Source: Candidatus Merdivicinus intestinavium (GTDB lineage Bacteria; Bacillota; Clostridia; Oscillospirales; Ruminococcaceae). From it: a stretch of DNA of 64,000 nt. Position 1 is the stretch's first letter. Every line of letters starts with the position of its first letter. The stretch is taken from assembly GCA_018713245.1 (NCBI GenBank), contig DVFM01000033.1, positions 19,736 through 83,735 of the forward strand, in the 5' to 3' direction. Below are positions 49,071-58,223 of this stretch, in pieces. The notes beneath the pieces were generated by a model. The model did no database searches. It was given only the letters and a program-made list of their open reading frames with translations, and was not told the origin of the DNA. Both the position numbers and the translations under genes were made by a program.

Positions 49071-50312
49071 ATGAATTTGACAGCAGCAGAACGCCGGATT
49101 CTCCGGGACCTCGCTTCCCGGTATATGGAAATCGCATCCCTGCCCGTTCAGGCGGAAAAGCGCGACCTTTGGAAAGCCCTCAACCGCAGCCGGATGGAGC
49201 GCCCCATGGTGGTCATCGACCAGCTCCCCTGGAACGAATTAAACGACGACGGGTCCCTTACCTGCCAAATTGCCGACCCCTTCTGGCGCGGGATCGAAAA
49301 TCAGCTCCGTTCGACCATTTACCGGTGGAACCGCTTCCCCGCGGATATGGTGGTGGAGCCGTTTGTCACCATTCCCAAGGCCATTTCCTGCACCGGCTAC
49401 GGCATCAGCATCGAGGAGGAAACCCAGGCGACCGACGCGACGAACTCCGTGGTTTCCCACCATTTCTTTAACCAGCTTCAGACGGAAGAGGACTTGGAAA
49501 AAATCAAGGATATGCATTTTACCCACGACGAAGCCCAAAGCCGCCTTTGGATGGAGGAAGCGGCGGATGTCTTTGACGGCGTCGCCCCGGTTCTGCAGAG
49601 CGGCGGCAGCCAGTTCCACCTCGGCGTCTGGGACACCATCAGCATGCTGATGGGCGTTACAAATGCCTATATCGATCTGCTGGACCGTCCGGAGTTTATC
49701 CACGCCATTATGGAAAAGTTCACCCATTCGGTGCTGAACGGCATCAAGGAAGCCAATGAGCTGGGCATTCACAACGATATTGCCAACACCTGCCACTGCT
49801 CCTACACTTATACGGACGAGCTGCTGCCCGACTTTGGGCAGGGGAAGGGGAGCCAGTCCCGGAATTGCTGGGCTTTCGGAATGGCGCAGCTGTTTTCTTC
49901 CGTTTCTCCGGACATTACGGAGGAATTTGAGATTCCTTATATCACCCGGATGGCGGAACCGTTCGGGATGATCTATTACGGCTGCTGCGACCGGCTGGAC
50001 GACCGGCTGGAGATGGTGAAGCGGATTCCCCACCTGCGGAAGGTGTCCTGCAGCCCCTGGAGCGACCGGGAAGCCTTTGCGGAGAAAATCGGCCCGACGC
50101 TCATCATGTCCAACAAGCCTACGCCAGCCTACCTGGCCGCCGACAGCATGGACGAGGACGAGATTCGCCGGGATATCCGGCGCACCATTGACGCGGCCAG
50201 AAATCACCATGTGAACCTGGAGCTCATTCTGAAGGATATCTCCACCGTTCGCTATCAGCCCCAGCGCCTGACGCGGTGGGCGGAAATCGCCATGGAAGAA
50301 GTTTCCCGCTGA
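49071..50312 (+). CDS. Uroporphyrinogen-decarboxylase-superfamily protein (methyltransferase-like)
   Basis: Weak URO-D-like layout (DELLPDFGQGKGSQSRNCWAFGMAQLFSSVSPDITEEFEIPYITRMAEPFGMIYYGCCDRLDDRLEMVKRIPHLRKVSCSPW). Confidence 0.65.
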   Translation: MNLTAAERRILRDLASRYMEIASLPVQAEKRDLWKALNRSRMERPMVVIDQLPWNELNDDGSLTCQIADPFWRGIENQLRSTIYRWNRFPADMVVEPFVTIPKAISCTGYGISIEEETQATDATNSVVSHHFFNQLQTEEDLEKIKDMHFTHDEAQSRLWMEEAADVFDGVAPVLQSGGSQFHLGVWDTISMLMGVTNAYIDLLDRPEFIHAIMEKFTHSVLNGIKEANELGIHNDIANTCHCSYTYTDELLPDFGQGKGSQSRNCWAFGMAQLFSSVSPDITEEFEIPYITRMAEPFGMIYYGCCDRLDDRLEMVKRIPHLRKVSCSPWSDREAFAEKIGPTLIMSNKPTPAYLAADSMDEDEIRRDIRRTIDAARNHHVNLELILKDISTVRYQPQRLTRWAEIAMEEVSR

Positions 50313-50334
50313 ACCGGCCTTCAGCAGACATGAA

Positions 50335-50369
50335 AACCGGCGCGGTCCGTTTTCTGGACCGTGCCGGTT
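50335..50369 (+). terminator. Hairpin AACCGGCGCGGTCC...GGACCGTGCCGGTT followed by CTCTTTT
   Basis: Inverted repeat between convergent genes. Confidence 0.8.
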
Positions 50370-50381
50370 CTCTTTTGGGCG

Positions 50382-51635
50382 TTATTTTTCAATGGAAAGC
50401 TCGGACATCCGCACGCTGCGGGTGTGCTTGATTTCGTCCCAGACCGTCGTGCGCTTTACCAGGCAGAGCAGGTTGATGGGAATCCAGCTCATGACAAAGA
50501 CCCAGTAATAAAATACCGCCTTCCACATTTTGCGGCTGAATTTTTTCTCGGTGAGCAGCGTGAGGAGCGCCAGACCCGCCGTCCCCAGGAAGGAAAGGCC
50601 GATGGGGGAGAACAGCTGGATATACACCCAGGTGGCGGGGAAAAGCTGCACCTGGAGGTAACAGGCGGCCAAGACGGCGCTGATGAGCATCGAAAGGAAA
50701 CAGACCACCTGCATGATCGGCGCAATGAGGAAAATAAACTGGTCGGCGTTCAGAGCGGAGCGCTGCCGGACCGCCTTGCGCAGCACGGCGGGGGCGTAGC
50801 GGCTGCAGGTCTGAATCATGCCGCTGGACCAGCGCTTCCGCTGTTTCCAGGACTGGGCGAAGGTCAGGGGCTGCTCGTCATAGATGCGCGCTTCAGGGAC
50901 CCATTCCACCTTGACGTCGCGGAGGATGCACTGGGTTGCGAACTCCAGGTCCTCAGTGAGGGTGCTGGTGTGGAACCCGCCCATTTCCCGGAGCATTCCG
51001 GCGGTGACCATCCAGCCGCTGCCGTTGATGATGGCGGTGAGGCCGATGTTGCTGCGGGACTGGCTGTAGAAGCGGCTGATCATCCAGTAATAAATGGAGT
51101 AGCTGCCGGAAATCGCCGTATCGTGGGGGTTTTTGCTGTCGCGGTAAGCCTGGCCCACCTTTGCGCCGCCGCAGACGGCGCTGTTCATCGCCTTCAGGAA
51201 GCCGGGGTCCACCAGATTGTCCGCGTCAAAGACGCAGAAGGCGTCGTATTTTTCTTCTTCCAGCAGCTTGTCGAAAGCGAAGGTCAGCACCTCCCCTTTG
51301 GATTTGACCGGGATGGTGCAGTCTATGATTTTCGCCCCCGCTTTTCTGGCGGCGCCGGCGGTGTCGTCGGTGCAGTTGTTGGGGATGACGTAAACGTCGA
51401 AAAGCTCTTTGGGATAGTCCTGCGCGTTCAGGCTTTCCACCAGGTTCCCGATGACGCATTCCTCGTTGCGGGCGGCGATCAGCACGGCAAAGCGGTTTTT
51501 GGGCGGGCAGGCTGCCCGGGCTTTCCGCCGCTTGAATCCGGCCAGCGCTACAATCAGATTGTATGTAGCGTAGATTGTGAAGAAAAAGCTCAGCCCCCAT
51601 GCGAGGGTGGATAGCATAGCAAGCAGAATCTTCAT
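50382..51635 (-). CDS. Family 2 glycosyltransferase, membrane-bound
   Basis: AVLIAARNEECVIGNLVESLNAQDYP; FDADNLVDPGFL; TLTEDLEF; QRKRWSSGM (QxxRW). Confidence 0.92.
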   Translation of the reverse strand: MKILLAMLSTLAWGLSFFFTIYATYNLIVALAGFKRRKARAACPPKNRFAVLIAARNEECVIGNLVESLNAQDYPKELFDVYVIPNNCTDDTAGAARKAGAKIIDCTIPVKSKGEVLTFAFDKLLEEEKYDAFCVFDADNLVDPGFLKAMNSAVCGGAKVGQAYRDSKNPHDTAISGSYSIYYWMISRFYSQSRSNIGLTAIINGSGWMVTAGMLREMGGFHTSTLTEDLEFATQCILRDVKVEWVPEARIYDEQPLTFAQSWKQRKRWSSGMIQTCSRYAPAVLRKAVRQRSALNADQFIFLIAPIMQVVCFLSMLISAVLAACYLQVQLFPATWVYIQLFSPIGLSFLGTAGLALLTLLTEKKFSRKMWKAVFYYWVFVMSWIPINLLCLVKRTTVWDEIKHTRSVRMSELSIEK

Positions 51636-51853
51636 GGCAATTCTCCTATCTTTCTGTTTTCAAGGGAGCCGCCGGCGCGCTGCGGCGGCCCCGGTTGTCA
51701 GCAGTTTTGGCTTTCAAATCAGAAAACGAAGCAGAAGGCGCTGTCCCTTCAACTTTTTCAAATTTATTATAACAGCCAGAATATAAGAAACCAGCAAGAA
51801 AAGCTTAAGATTTGATAAAAAATCGGCAAGGTGTCCCGCAATGCCGGGAAATA

Positions 51854-52534
51854 TCAGGAACAGAACAGGTGATCCCCGATCCGTTTGATAACCGGGCGGG
51901 TCCGGATCCACTGGTTGGAGGTTTTGTCCGGATTATAATAGTAGATGGCGCCGCCGGAGGGGTCCAGCCCGTTTAAGGCGTCCCGGGCGGCGCGGTAGGC
52001 GGATTCGGCGATGGGTTCGTTAAACTGTCCGTCGGTGATGGCGGTAAAAGCCCCCGGCTGGTAGATCACCCCGGACAGGGTATCCGGAAAGGATGGGTGC
52101 TCCACCCGGTTGAGGACCACTGCCCCCACGGCAACCTGCCCCTCATAGGGCTCCCCCCGCGCTTCCGCGGAGATAATCCGCGCCAGAAGGCTGACGTTCG
52201 CCTCGTTGGCCTCCGGGACGGTCCCGATGGAGATGCCCAGCTTGGCCAGAGTCTGCGGCCCCGCGATGCCGTCGGCCGTCAGCCCCTGCTGGGTCTGAAA
52301 GCGTTTGACGGCGCTTTCGGTTGCGGAGCCGAAAATTCCGTCCACCTCGCCGCTGTAAAGTCCGCGGTCCTTGAGTTCCTGCTGGATTGCCTTTACCTCG
52401 TTTCCCTGCGAGCCGACCCGGGACAGGGTTTCGGCGGCAGGGCCGGGATAGTACAGAGATACAGCCCCCGCCGCCGCCAGGTTGGCAGCCAAAAGAGCGG
52501 CGGCGCGCAGAATGGCCTGCTTGGTGATTTTCAT
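51854..52534 (-). CDS. sleB: Spore cortex-lytic enzyme SleB-like hydrolase
   Basis: N-terminal PG_binding repeat (GNEVKAIQQELKDRGLYSGEVDGIFGSATESAVKRFQ); ARIISAEARGEPYEGQVAVGAVVLNRVEHPSFPDTLSGVIYQPGAFTAITDG. Confidence 0.88.
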   Translation of the reverse strand: MKITKQAILRAAALLAANLAAAGAVSLYYPGPAAETLSRVGSQGNEVKAIQQELKDRGLYSGEVDGIFGSATESAVKRFQTQQGLTADGIAGPQTLAKLGISIGTVPEANEANVSLLARIISAEARGEPYEGQVAVGAVVLNRVEHPSFPDTLSGVIYQPGAFTAITDGQFNEPIAESAYRAARDALNGLDPSGGAIYYYNPDKTSNQWIRTRPVIKRIGDHLFCS

Positions 52535-52684
52535 GGTATCCTCTCCCTTGCATATGGTCTGTTTGAAAATAGGGTTCCCGGAAATGTAAGGTGTATCCCA
52601 TGCTTTGGTAAAATTTATATGGGCACTTGCGGCGCTTTTTTTTCTGTGCTATACTGAACACAGCAAAATAAAGGAGAGTATCTA

Positions 52685-53347
52685 ATGGAAAGCCGGAAAA
52701 AAGGAATTATATTTGACATGGACGGTACGCTCATCGATTCGATGGAGGGCTGGCGGCATATCGGGAGCCTCTGCCTTGCCTACTGCGGGGGGGATGCAGA
52801 GGCTGCGGGCCCCGATTTCGATCATCGGATCTACGGTATGCAGGAAGAGGAGGTCGTTCGTGAGTTTGCAAAGTACGGCATCCGTTTTTCCGGCCGCCGG
52901 GATTTTGTGGAAACCTATTATAAGGCCATCCGCCCGTATTATGAAACGGTAAAGCCGATGCCCGGGATTATGGAGGTGCTGGAGAAGGGGAGAGCCGCGG
53001 GGCTTTCCATGTGCGTCGCGACGGCCACCCGCCGGGACCTTGCGGTTCCGGTGCTGGAGCGGCTGGGGATTATGCCGTACATGGAATTTCTCCTCTGCTG
53101 CGACGATGTGGGCGCCTCCAAGACCCGGCCGGACATTTATCTGGAATCGGCGCGCCGGCTGGGGCTTCCGCTTGCGGAGACGGTGGTTTTTGAGGACGCA
53201 GCCTACTGCATCCGCACCTTAAAAGCGGCGGGATTCACCGCTGTGGGAATCTACGACCCAACCGCCGATCCGGAGGAGACGGAGGAGGTCCGCCGCCTTT
53301 CCGACCTGTTTTTGCAGGATTACGGGCAGCTTCTGAATATGTTCTAA
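52685..53347 (+). CDS. HAD-family hydrolase
   Basis: GIIFDMDGTLIDSMEGW; VFEDAAYCIRTLKAAGF. Confidence 0.9.
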   Translation: MESRKKGIIFDMDGTLIDSMEGWRHIGSLCLAYCGGDAEAAGPDFDHRIYGMQEEEVVREFAKYGIRFSGRRDFVETYYKAIRPYYETVKPMPGIMEVLEKGRAAGLSMCVATATRRDLAVPVLERLGIMPYMEFLLCCDDVGASKTRPDIYLESARRLGLPLAETVVFEDAAYCIRTLKAAGFTAVGIYDPTADPEETEEVRRLSDLFLQDYGQLLNMF

Positions 53348-53359
53348 GAAGAAATTGTG

Positions 53360-53419
53360 AAAATCGGCTGTTTTCTCGTTTGGGATTTTTCCAAATTTAA
53401 GAAAACAGCCGATTTTTTT
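53360..53419 (+). terminator. Long hairpin AAAATCGGCTGTTTTCT...AGAAAACAGCCGATTTTTTT
   Basis: Inverted repeat followed by T-tract. Confidence 0.85.
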
Positions 53420-53478
53420 CTTTGTGGAAATTACTAAAACTGTGACGATATTTTTGCGCTTTTCCTACGGTGAAAAAA

Positions 53479-53507
53479 TTGCAATCTTTGTCGAAAATCG
53501 GTATAAT
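53479..53507 (+). promoter_or_regulatory. Promoter TTGCAA-N17-TATAAT for prs
   Basis: Hexamers ~70 bp upstream of the start codon. Confidence 0.6.
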
Positions 53508-53577
53508 AAGGGTGTATGATTTGCCTTCCGACGGAAGGCGCAGGAATAAGAACAAGGACCTATAGGAGGAATGCAGA

Positions 53578-54753
53578 GTGCAGGAGCCAGTTCATGAGAT
53601 TACGATCCCGGTTGGTATGCTGAGCCTGGTGGGAATGAAAGGCTGTGAGGAAATCACCGCCAAGGTGGATAAATACCTGGCGGAGTGGCGTTCCCAGCGG
53701 CACGGTGAGCTGATGAACGATGCGGATTTTATCGGATACTGCCGTGACACCTACCAGCTGAAGGCCTATTGCCCCCGGTTTGGCACCGGAGAAGCCAAAG
53801 GCACGCTCAAAGAATCCGTCCGCGGACATGATATTTATATCCTGTCCGACGTTTTCAACTACGGCGTTACCTACAAAATGTATGGGATGGACGTTCCCAT
53901 GAGCCCCGACGACCACTACCAGGACCTGAAGCGCGTCATCGCCGCCATCAGCGGTAAGGCCCGCCGCGTGAACGTCATTATGCCGATGCTGTACGAAGGA
54001 CGCCAGCATCGCCGCACTTCCCGCGAATCCCTGGACTGCGCCCTTTGCCTTCAGGAGCTGGCGAACATGGGCGTGGAAAACATCATCACCTTCAGCGCTC
54101 ACGACGCCCGCGTCCAGAATGCGATCCCGCTGATCGGCTTTGAGGACGTGCAGCCCGCCTACCAGTTCCTGAAAGCGCTGGTCAACACGGTCCCGGACAT
54201 TGAATTTGACCGGGAAAACCTGATGATGATTTCCCCCGACGAAGGCGGCATGTCCCGGTGCATGTACTATTCCTCCGTGCTGGGGGTAGACCTGGGCATG
54301 TTCTATAAGCGGCGCGACTATTCTGTCATTGTCAACGGCCGCAACCCCATTGTAGCCCACGAATTTCTGGGCGACAATGTGGCCGGGAAAGACCTCATCA
54401 TCGTGGACGACATGATTTCTTCCGGCGAGTCCGTTCTGGAAATTGCCGGCAAGCTGAAAAAGATGGGCGCGCGGAGAATTTTCGTGTTCGCTGCTTTCGG
54501 CCTGTTCTGCGATGGCCTTTCCAAATTCGACGAGGCTGCCCGGAACGGGGAGATTACCCGTGTGTTCACTACCAACCTCATCTACCGTACCCCTGAATTG
54601 CTCCAGAGGGAGTGGTACAGCTCGGTGGATATGTCCAAGTACATCGCCTATATTGTGGATACCCTCAATCACGACGGATCCATCAGCAACCTCCTGAATC
54701 CTGTGCATCGCATCAATAAGCTGCTGGAGCGGAAACGCAGCGAAAAGAAATAA
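53578..54753 (+). CDS. prs: Ribose-phosphate pyrophosphokinase, divergent long form
   Basis: GTG start with AGGAGG; IIVDDMISSGESVLEIAGKLKKMGA PRPP-loop-like motif; FYKRRDYS; VRGHDIYIL. Confidence 0.8.
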   Translation: MQEPVHEITIPVGMLSLVGMKGCEEITAKVDKYLAEWRSQRHGELMNDADFIGYCRDTYQLKAYCPRFGTGEAKGTLKESVRGHDIYILSDVFNYGVTYKMYGMDVPMSPDDHYQDLKRVIAAISGKARRVNVIMPMLYEGRQHRRTSRESLDCALCLQELANMGVENIITFSAHDARVQNAIPLIGFEDVQPAYQFLKALVNTVPDIEFDRENLMMISPDEGGMSRCMYYSSVLGVDLGMFYKRRDYSVIVNGRNPIVAHEFLGDNVAGKDLIIVDDMISSGESVLEIAGKLKKMGARRIFVFAAFGLFCDGLSKFDEAARNGEITRVFTTNLIYRTPELLQREWYSSVDMSKYIAYIVDTLNHDGSISNLLNPVHRINKLLERKRSEKK

Positions 54754-54846
54754 GCCGTTTCCCGCCGTTTCCGGGCCTTCTTTGCGGAGGCTCGGAAACT
54801 GCTCTGGCGGGGGATGGAAAAAAATGAAAAAAGTTTCAAAAAAGTG

Positions 54847-54875
54847 TTGACAAACAAAAAGCGGTGTGCTATAAT
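54847..54875 (+). promoter_or_regulatory. Perfect consensus promoter TTGACA-N17-TATAAT for the tRNA operon
   Basis: Exact hexamers upstream of the first tRNA. Confidence 0.85.
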
Positions 54876-54937
54876 AACATACGTTGCTGATACAAACGGT
54901 AACGGCAAGGAGAAAGTCAAAGGTTCTGTGTTCCTTT

Positions 54938-55011
<74 letters not shown>

Positions 55012-55026
55012 ACCTTTTCGGTTTTT

Positions 55027-55103
55027 GCGCTCATAGCTCAGCTGGATAGAGCAACTGCCTTCTAAGCAGTAGGTCTCAGGTTCGAGTCCTGATGGGCGCG
55101 CCA
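55027..55103 (+). tRNA. tRNA-Arg (TCT), CCA encoded
   Basis: Cloverleaf; anticodon loop CTTCTAA. Confidence 0.95.
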
Positions 55104-55109
55104 ATACAT

Positions 55110-55187
55110 GGTGGGTATAGCGCAGTTGGTTAGCGCGTCAGATTGTGGCTCTGAAGGCCGTGGGTTCGAATCCCACTATCCACCCCA
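55110..55187 (+). tRNA. tRNA-His (GTG), with G-1:C73, CCA encoded
   Basis: Anticodon loop TTGTGGC; additional 5' G pairs with C73. Confidence 0.95.
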
Positions 55188-55195
55188 TTTTACAC

Positions 55196-55271
55196 TGGGC
55201 TATCGCCAAGTGGTAAGGCACAGGACTTTGACTCCTGCATTCCGATGGTTCGAATCCATCTAGCCCAACCA
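55196..55271 (+). tRNA. tRNA-Gln (TTG), CCA encoded
   Basis: Anticodon loop CTTTGAC. Confidence 0.95.
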
Positions 55272-55292
55272 TTTTTATCAACAACTTCATAT

Positions 55293-55368
55293 TGGGGTGT
55301 CGCCAAGTGGTAAGGCATCAGATTCTGGCTCTGACATTCCGAGGGTTCAAATCCTTCCACCCCAACCA
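55293..55368 (+). tRNA. tRNA-Gln (CTG), CCA encoded, copy 1
   Basis: Anticodon loop TTCTGGC; acceptor TGGGGTG/CACCCCA. Confidence 0.95.
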
Positions 55369-55378
55369 CAAAAACGGT

Positions 55379-55400
55379 CCGGCTGGCTTCAGCCAGCCGG
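55379..55400 (+). other. Perfect 9-bp hairpin CCGGCTGGC-TTCA-GCCAGCCGG between the two tRNA-Gln(CTG) genes
   Basis: Inverted repeat, no T-tract directly after. Confidence 0.7.
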
Positions 55401-55441
55401 AATCTGTTTGACTCTTGTGGAAAGCAGTTTTAATTGAATAT

Positions 55442-55517
55442 TGGGGTGTCGCCAAGCGGTAAGGCATCAGATTCTGGCTCTGACATTCCGAGGGTTCAAA
55501 TCCTTCCACCCCAACCA
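55442..55517 (+). tRNA. tRNA-Gln (CTG), CCA encoded, copy 2
   Basis: Identical to copy 1 except for one D-loop substitution (GCCAAGTGGT vs GCCAAGCGGT). Confidence 0.95.
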
Positions 55518-55537
55518 AACGGCTGCGAGCCGCAGCA

Positions 55538-55577
55538 AATACGCGCACTCACGTTGGTGGGTGTGCGTATTCTTTTT
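55538..55577 (+). terminator. Terminator of the tRNA operon
   Basis: AATACGCGCACTCAC-GTTG-GTGGGTGTGCGTATT-CTTTTT, 15-bp stem with G-T pairs. Confidence 0.85.
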
Positions 55578-55730
55578 GTCCCGCGTTGGAACAGGGATGA
55601 TTTTTGCAGAAGCACAACCTGGAGCGGGTTTCGTTCTAAATCTTTGTCTTGCCTTTCAGGTGTGCATTTCGCGATAAAGCGGGACATAATTTTCGGAGAA
55701 TCTGCATGGTCCGGAAACCGCGCGGTCCCC

Positions 55731-55759
55731 TTGACAAAAAGCGGAAAATAGGATAAAAT
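55731..55759 (+). promoter_or_regulatory. Promoter TTGACA-N17-TAAAAT of the MATE gene leader
   Basis: Hexamers with optimal spacing. Confidence 0.75.
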
Positions 55760-55803
55760 AAAGTTGCTTGCTCGGAGGGCAAATCATTCGTTGGAAATGA
55801 TGG

Positions 55804-55849
55804 GCTGGATAAGGCACAGGCTGAAATGTCTGTCCTTATCCAGCTTTTT
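55804..55849 (+). terminator. Attenuator-like terminator immediately upstream of the MATE start
   Basis: GCTGGATAAGG...CCTTATCCAGC-TTTTTG, inside the 5' UTR of the MATE gene. Confidence 0.8.
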
Positions 55850-55871
55850 GTTATGAAGGAGGAATTCGCAT

Positions 55872-57215
55872 ATGAATTTCCTGAACGGGAAAATCAAAAC
55901 GCTCTATTTCAAGTATCTGGCGGCCGCTTTCGGCAGCGCCCTGATTACTTCCATTTATTCCATTGTGGACATGGCCATGGTGGGCCAGTACCACGGCCCC
56001 GAAGGCACGGCGGCCCTGGCCGTAGTGGCCCCCATCTGGAACATTATCTACAGCCTGGGTCTCCTGATGGGAATCGGCGGTTCCGTCCTGTTCAGCACCA
56101 TCCGGGGCAAAGGGGATGGGCAAACCCGCCAATCCAACGAATACTTTACCGCATCCATCATCGGCTCGGTGATCCTGGCCGTCCTTGTGTGGATTATCAT
56201 CGCCTTTTTCGACCGGCAGCTGCTGGAGTTTTTCGGCGCGGAGGGACACACCCTGACCCTGGCCCGGGAGTACGTCCTGCCCATTAAATTCGTCGTTCCC
56301 TGCTTCCTGTTCACCCAGACGCTGGCAGCCTATCTCCGCAACGACCAGAATCCCGCCCTTGCCACCGGCGGCGTTTTGGCGGGCGGCATCTTTAACGTCT
56401 TTGGGGATTATTTCTTTGTATTCACCTGCGATATGGGCGCCATGGGCGCGGGTCTTGCCACTGCCGTCGGCACGGTGATTTCCATCATCGTCATGCTGAC
56501 CCACTTTTTCCGGAAGAAAAACACCCTGCGGCTGGTCCGCCCCACAAAGCTGCTCCGGAAATTCCGGGAAATTTCTGTCACCGGCTTTTCCACCTTCTTT
56601 ATTGACATCGCCATGGGTATCCTGACGATTCTCTTCAACCGGCAGATCATGGCCTATCTCGGCACCAACGCCCTCTCCGTCTACGGGGTCATTGTCAACA
56701 TCAGCACCTTTGTCCAGTGCTGCGCCTACAGCGTGGGGCAGGCGTCCCAGCCGATTTTCTCCACCAACTTCGGGGCGGGAAAAGGGGACCGCATCCGGCA
56801 GACGCTCCGGTATGCCATCGGGACCACAGCCTTTTTCGGCATTGTCTGGACAGTCCTCTGCCTGACGATTCCAAACCAGTTTATCCGCCTGTTTATGTCC
56901 CCGACGGAGGAAGTCCTGCGGATCGCCCCGGCGATTATCCAGACCTACGGCCTTTCGTTCCTGCTCCTCCCGCTGAACATCTTTTCCACCTATTACTTCC
57001 AGGCCATTATGAAGCCCAGGGCGGCGTTTGTGGTTTCCATTTCCCGGGGGCTCGTCATCAGCGGCATTCTGATCCTGCTGCTGCCTGCGGCAGCCGGGGC
57101 GGACTCCATCTGGTTTGCAATGCCGCTGACGGAATTGCTGGTGGCTGTTTATGTGGTTTGTATGATCGTGCGTTATACAAAACAATTCAGTGAAAGGAAG
57201 GGTTCTTATGAATAA
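55872..57215 (+). CDS. MATE-family efflux transporter
   Basis: 12-TM; YSIVDMAMVGQYHGPEGTAALAVVAPIWNIIYSLGLLMGIGGSVLFSTIRGKG. Confidence 0.93.
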   Translation: MNFLNGKIKTLYFKYLAAAFGSALITSIYSIVDMAMVGQYHGPEGTAALAVVAPIWNIIYSLGLLMGIGGSVLFSTIRGKGDGQTRQSNEYFTASIIGSVILAVLVWIIIAFFDRQLLEFFGAEGHTLTLAREYVLPIKFVVPCFLFTQTLAAYLRNDQNPALATGGVLAGGIFNVFGDYFFVFTCDMGAMGAGLATAVGTVISIIVMLTHFFRKKNTLRLVRPTKLLRKFREISVTGFSTFFIDIAMGILTILFNRQIMAYLGTNALSVYGVIVNISTFVQCCAYSVGQASQPIFSTNFGAGKGDRIRQTLRYAIGTTAFFGIVWTVLCLTIPNQFIRLFMSPTEEVLRIAPAIIQTYGLSFLLLPLNIFSTYYFQAIMKPRAAFVVSISRGLVISGILILLLPAAAGADSIWFAMPLTELLVAVYVVCMIVRYTKQFSERKGSYE

Positions 57216-57807
57216 GATCATCACCATCGGGCGTGAATTTGGAAGCGGCGGCCGTGAATTCGGCCGGCGGCTGTCGGAGCAACTGGGGTTTGCCTATTAC
57301 GACCAGGAAATCATCAGCGAGATTTCCAAAAGAACATCCCTGTCGGAACAGTATATCCAGGCAATCGTGGAGCACCGGCCTTCGTTTTCCTTCCCGATTC
57401 ATATCGGGCGGAGCTTTTACCCTTCGGTCAGTCCCGCTTTTGAGCAGACCATGACGGTTTATCAGGAGCAGGCAAAGATTCTCACGGAAATGGCCGCCAA
57501 ATCCGACTGCGTGATCGTCGGGCGCTGCGCGGACTATATTCTGCGGGAATACCGGCCCTTCCGCATTTTCGTCTATGCGGATATGGACAGCAAACTCAAA
57601 CGCTGCCGGGAAAAAGGCCCGGAGGAGGAGCAGCTTTCCGACAAGGAACTGCGCCAGAAAATTTCCGGCATCGACAAAAAACGCGCCAAGTATTATGAGT
57701 TTTACACCGGCCATTCCTGGGGCGACAAACTGAACTTCGACCTTTGCATCAACACCACCCAAACGGTCATCAAGGAATTGGTGCCCGCCATCGCCAAATT
57801 GTTCTAG
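57208..57807 (+). CDS. Cytidylate kinase-like family protein
   Basis: MNKIITIGREFGSGGREFGRRLSEQLGFAYYDQEII; VIVGRCADYILRE. Confidence 0.9.
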   Translation: MNKIITIGREFGSGGREFGRRLSEQLGFAYYDQEIISEISKRTSLSEQYIQAIVEHRPSFSFPIHIGRSFYPSVSPAFEQTMTVYQEQAKILTEMAAKSDCVIVGRCADYILREYRPFRIFVYADMDSKLKRCREKGPEEEQLSDKELRQKISGIDKKRAKYYEFYTGHSWGDKLNFDLCINTTQTVIKELVPAIAKLF

Positions 57808-57903
57808 CCTCCGGATCGGAAACGGGGGAGAGGCGTCCGGGCCGTAGAACTGGCGCCGGTTCATAAAATTCCGGAATGACTGCCGGAAAAAACGCGGCGG
57901 GCC

Positions 57904-57932
57904 TTGACAAAGCGGAATTGCTGTGGTATAGT
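57904..57932 (+). promoter_or_regulatory. Promoter TTGACA-N17-TATAGT of the T-box leader
   Basis: Hexamers with 17-bp spacer, ~200 nt upstream of the T-box sequence. Confidence 0.8.
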
Positions 57933-57949
57933 AAAGAAAATGGTTGATC

Positions 57950-58162
57950 CCGAAACTGTTGAAGCAGAAAAAAATCAGCGGGTTTCTTCCCAGCGAGCAG
58001 GGGGCGGTGTGAGCCCTGTATGAAATGCTGAACAATATGGTCTGCTGAGGGCGGCGTCAAATGCGCCGACGTGAGGCACGCGTCAGTGGCCGGGGATATG
58101 CTGGTATCCCGCTGAGGGCCCGTTATCGGGCTGAATCAAGGTGGCACCGCGAAAGAAATTTC
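57950..58162 (+). ncRNA. T-box leader RNA (amino acid specificity uncertain, best guess Trp/UGG)
   Basis: T-box sequence AAGGTGGCACCGCG at 58138-58151; Stem I apical AGCGA...GGGCGGTGTGAGCCC as in known T-boxes; followed by terminator. Confidence 0.92.
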
Positions 58163-58201
58163 GCCCTTGACTGCAATGAAATTTGCGGTCAGGGGCTTTT
58201 T
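58163..58201 (+). terminator. T-box terminator
   Basis: GCCCTTGACTGCAA...TTGCGGTCAGGGGC-TTTTT, ~14-bp stem. Confidence 0.9.
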
Positions 58202-58223
58202 GTTTGCAGAAAGGATGGTCGTT

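Noticed and set aside
51636-51800. ~125-nt 5' UTR of the GT2 gene examined as a possible c-di-GMP riboswitch
   Set aside because: No GEMM-like conserved core or terminator could be recognised by eye.
55293-55517. Direct repeat that could suggest a CRISPR or mobile-element repeat
   Set aside because: It is the duplicated tRNA-Gln(CTG) gene; no spacers or integrase nearby. No CRISPR array was seen elsewhere in the window.
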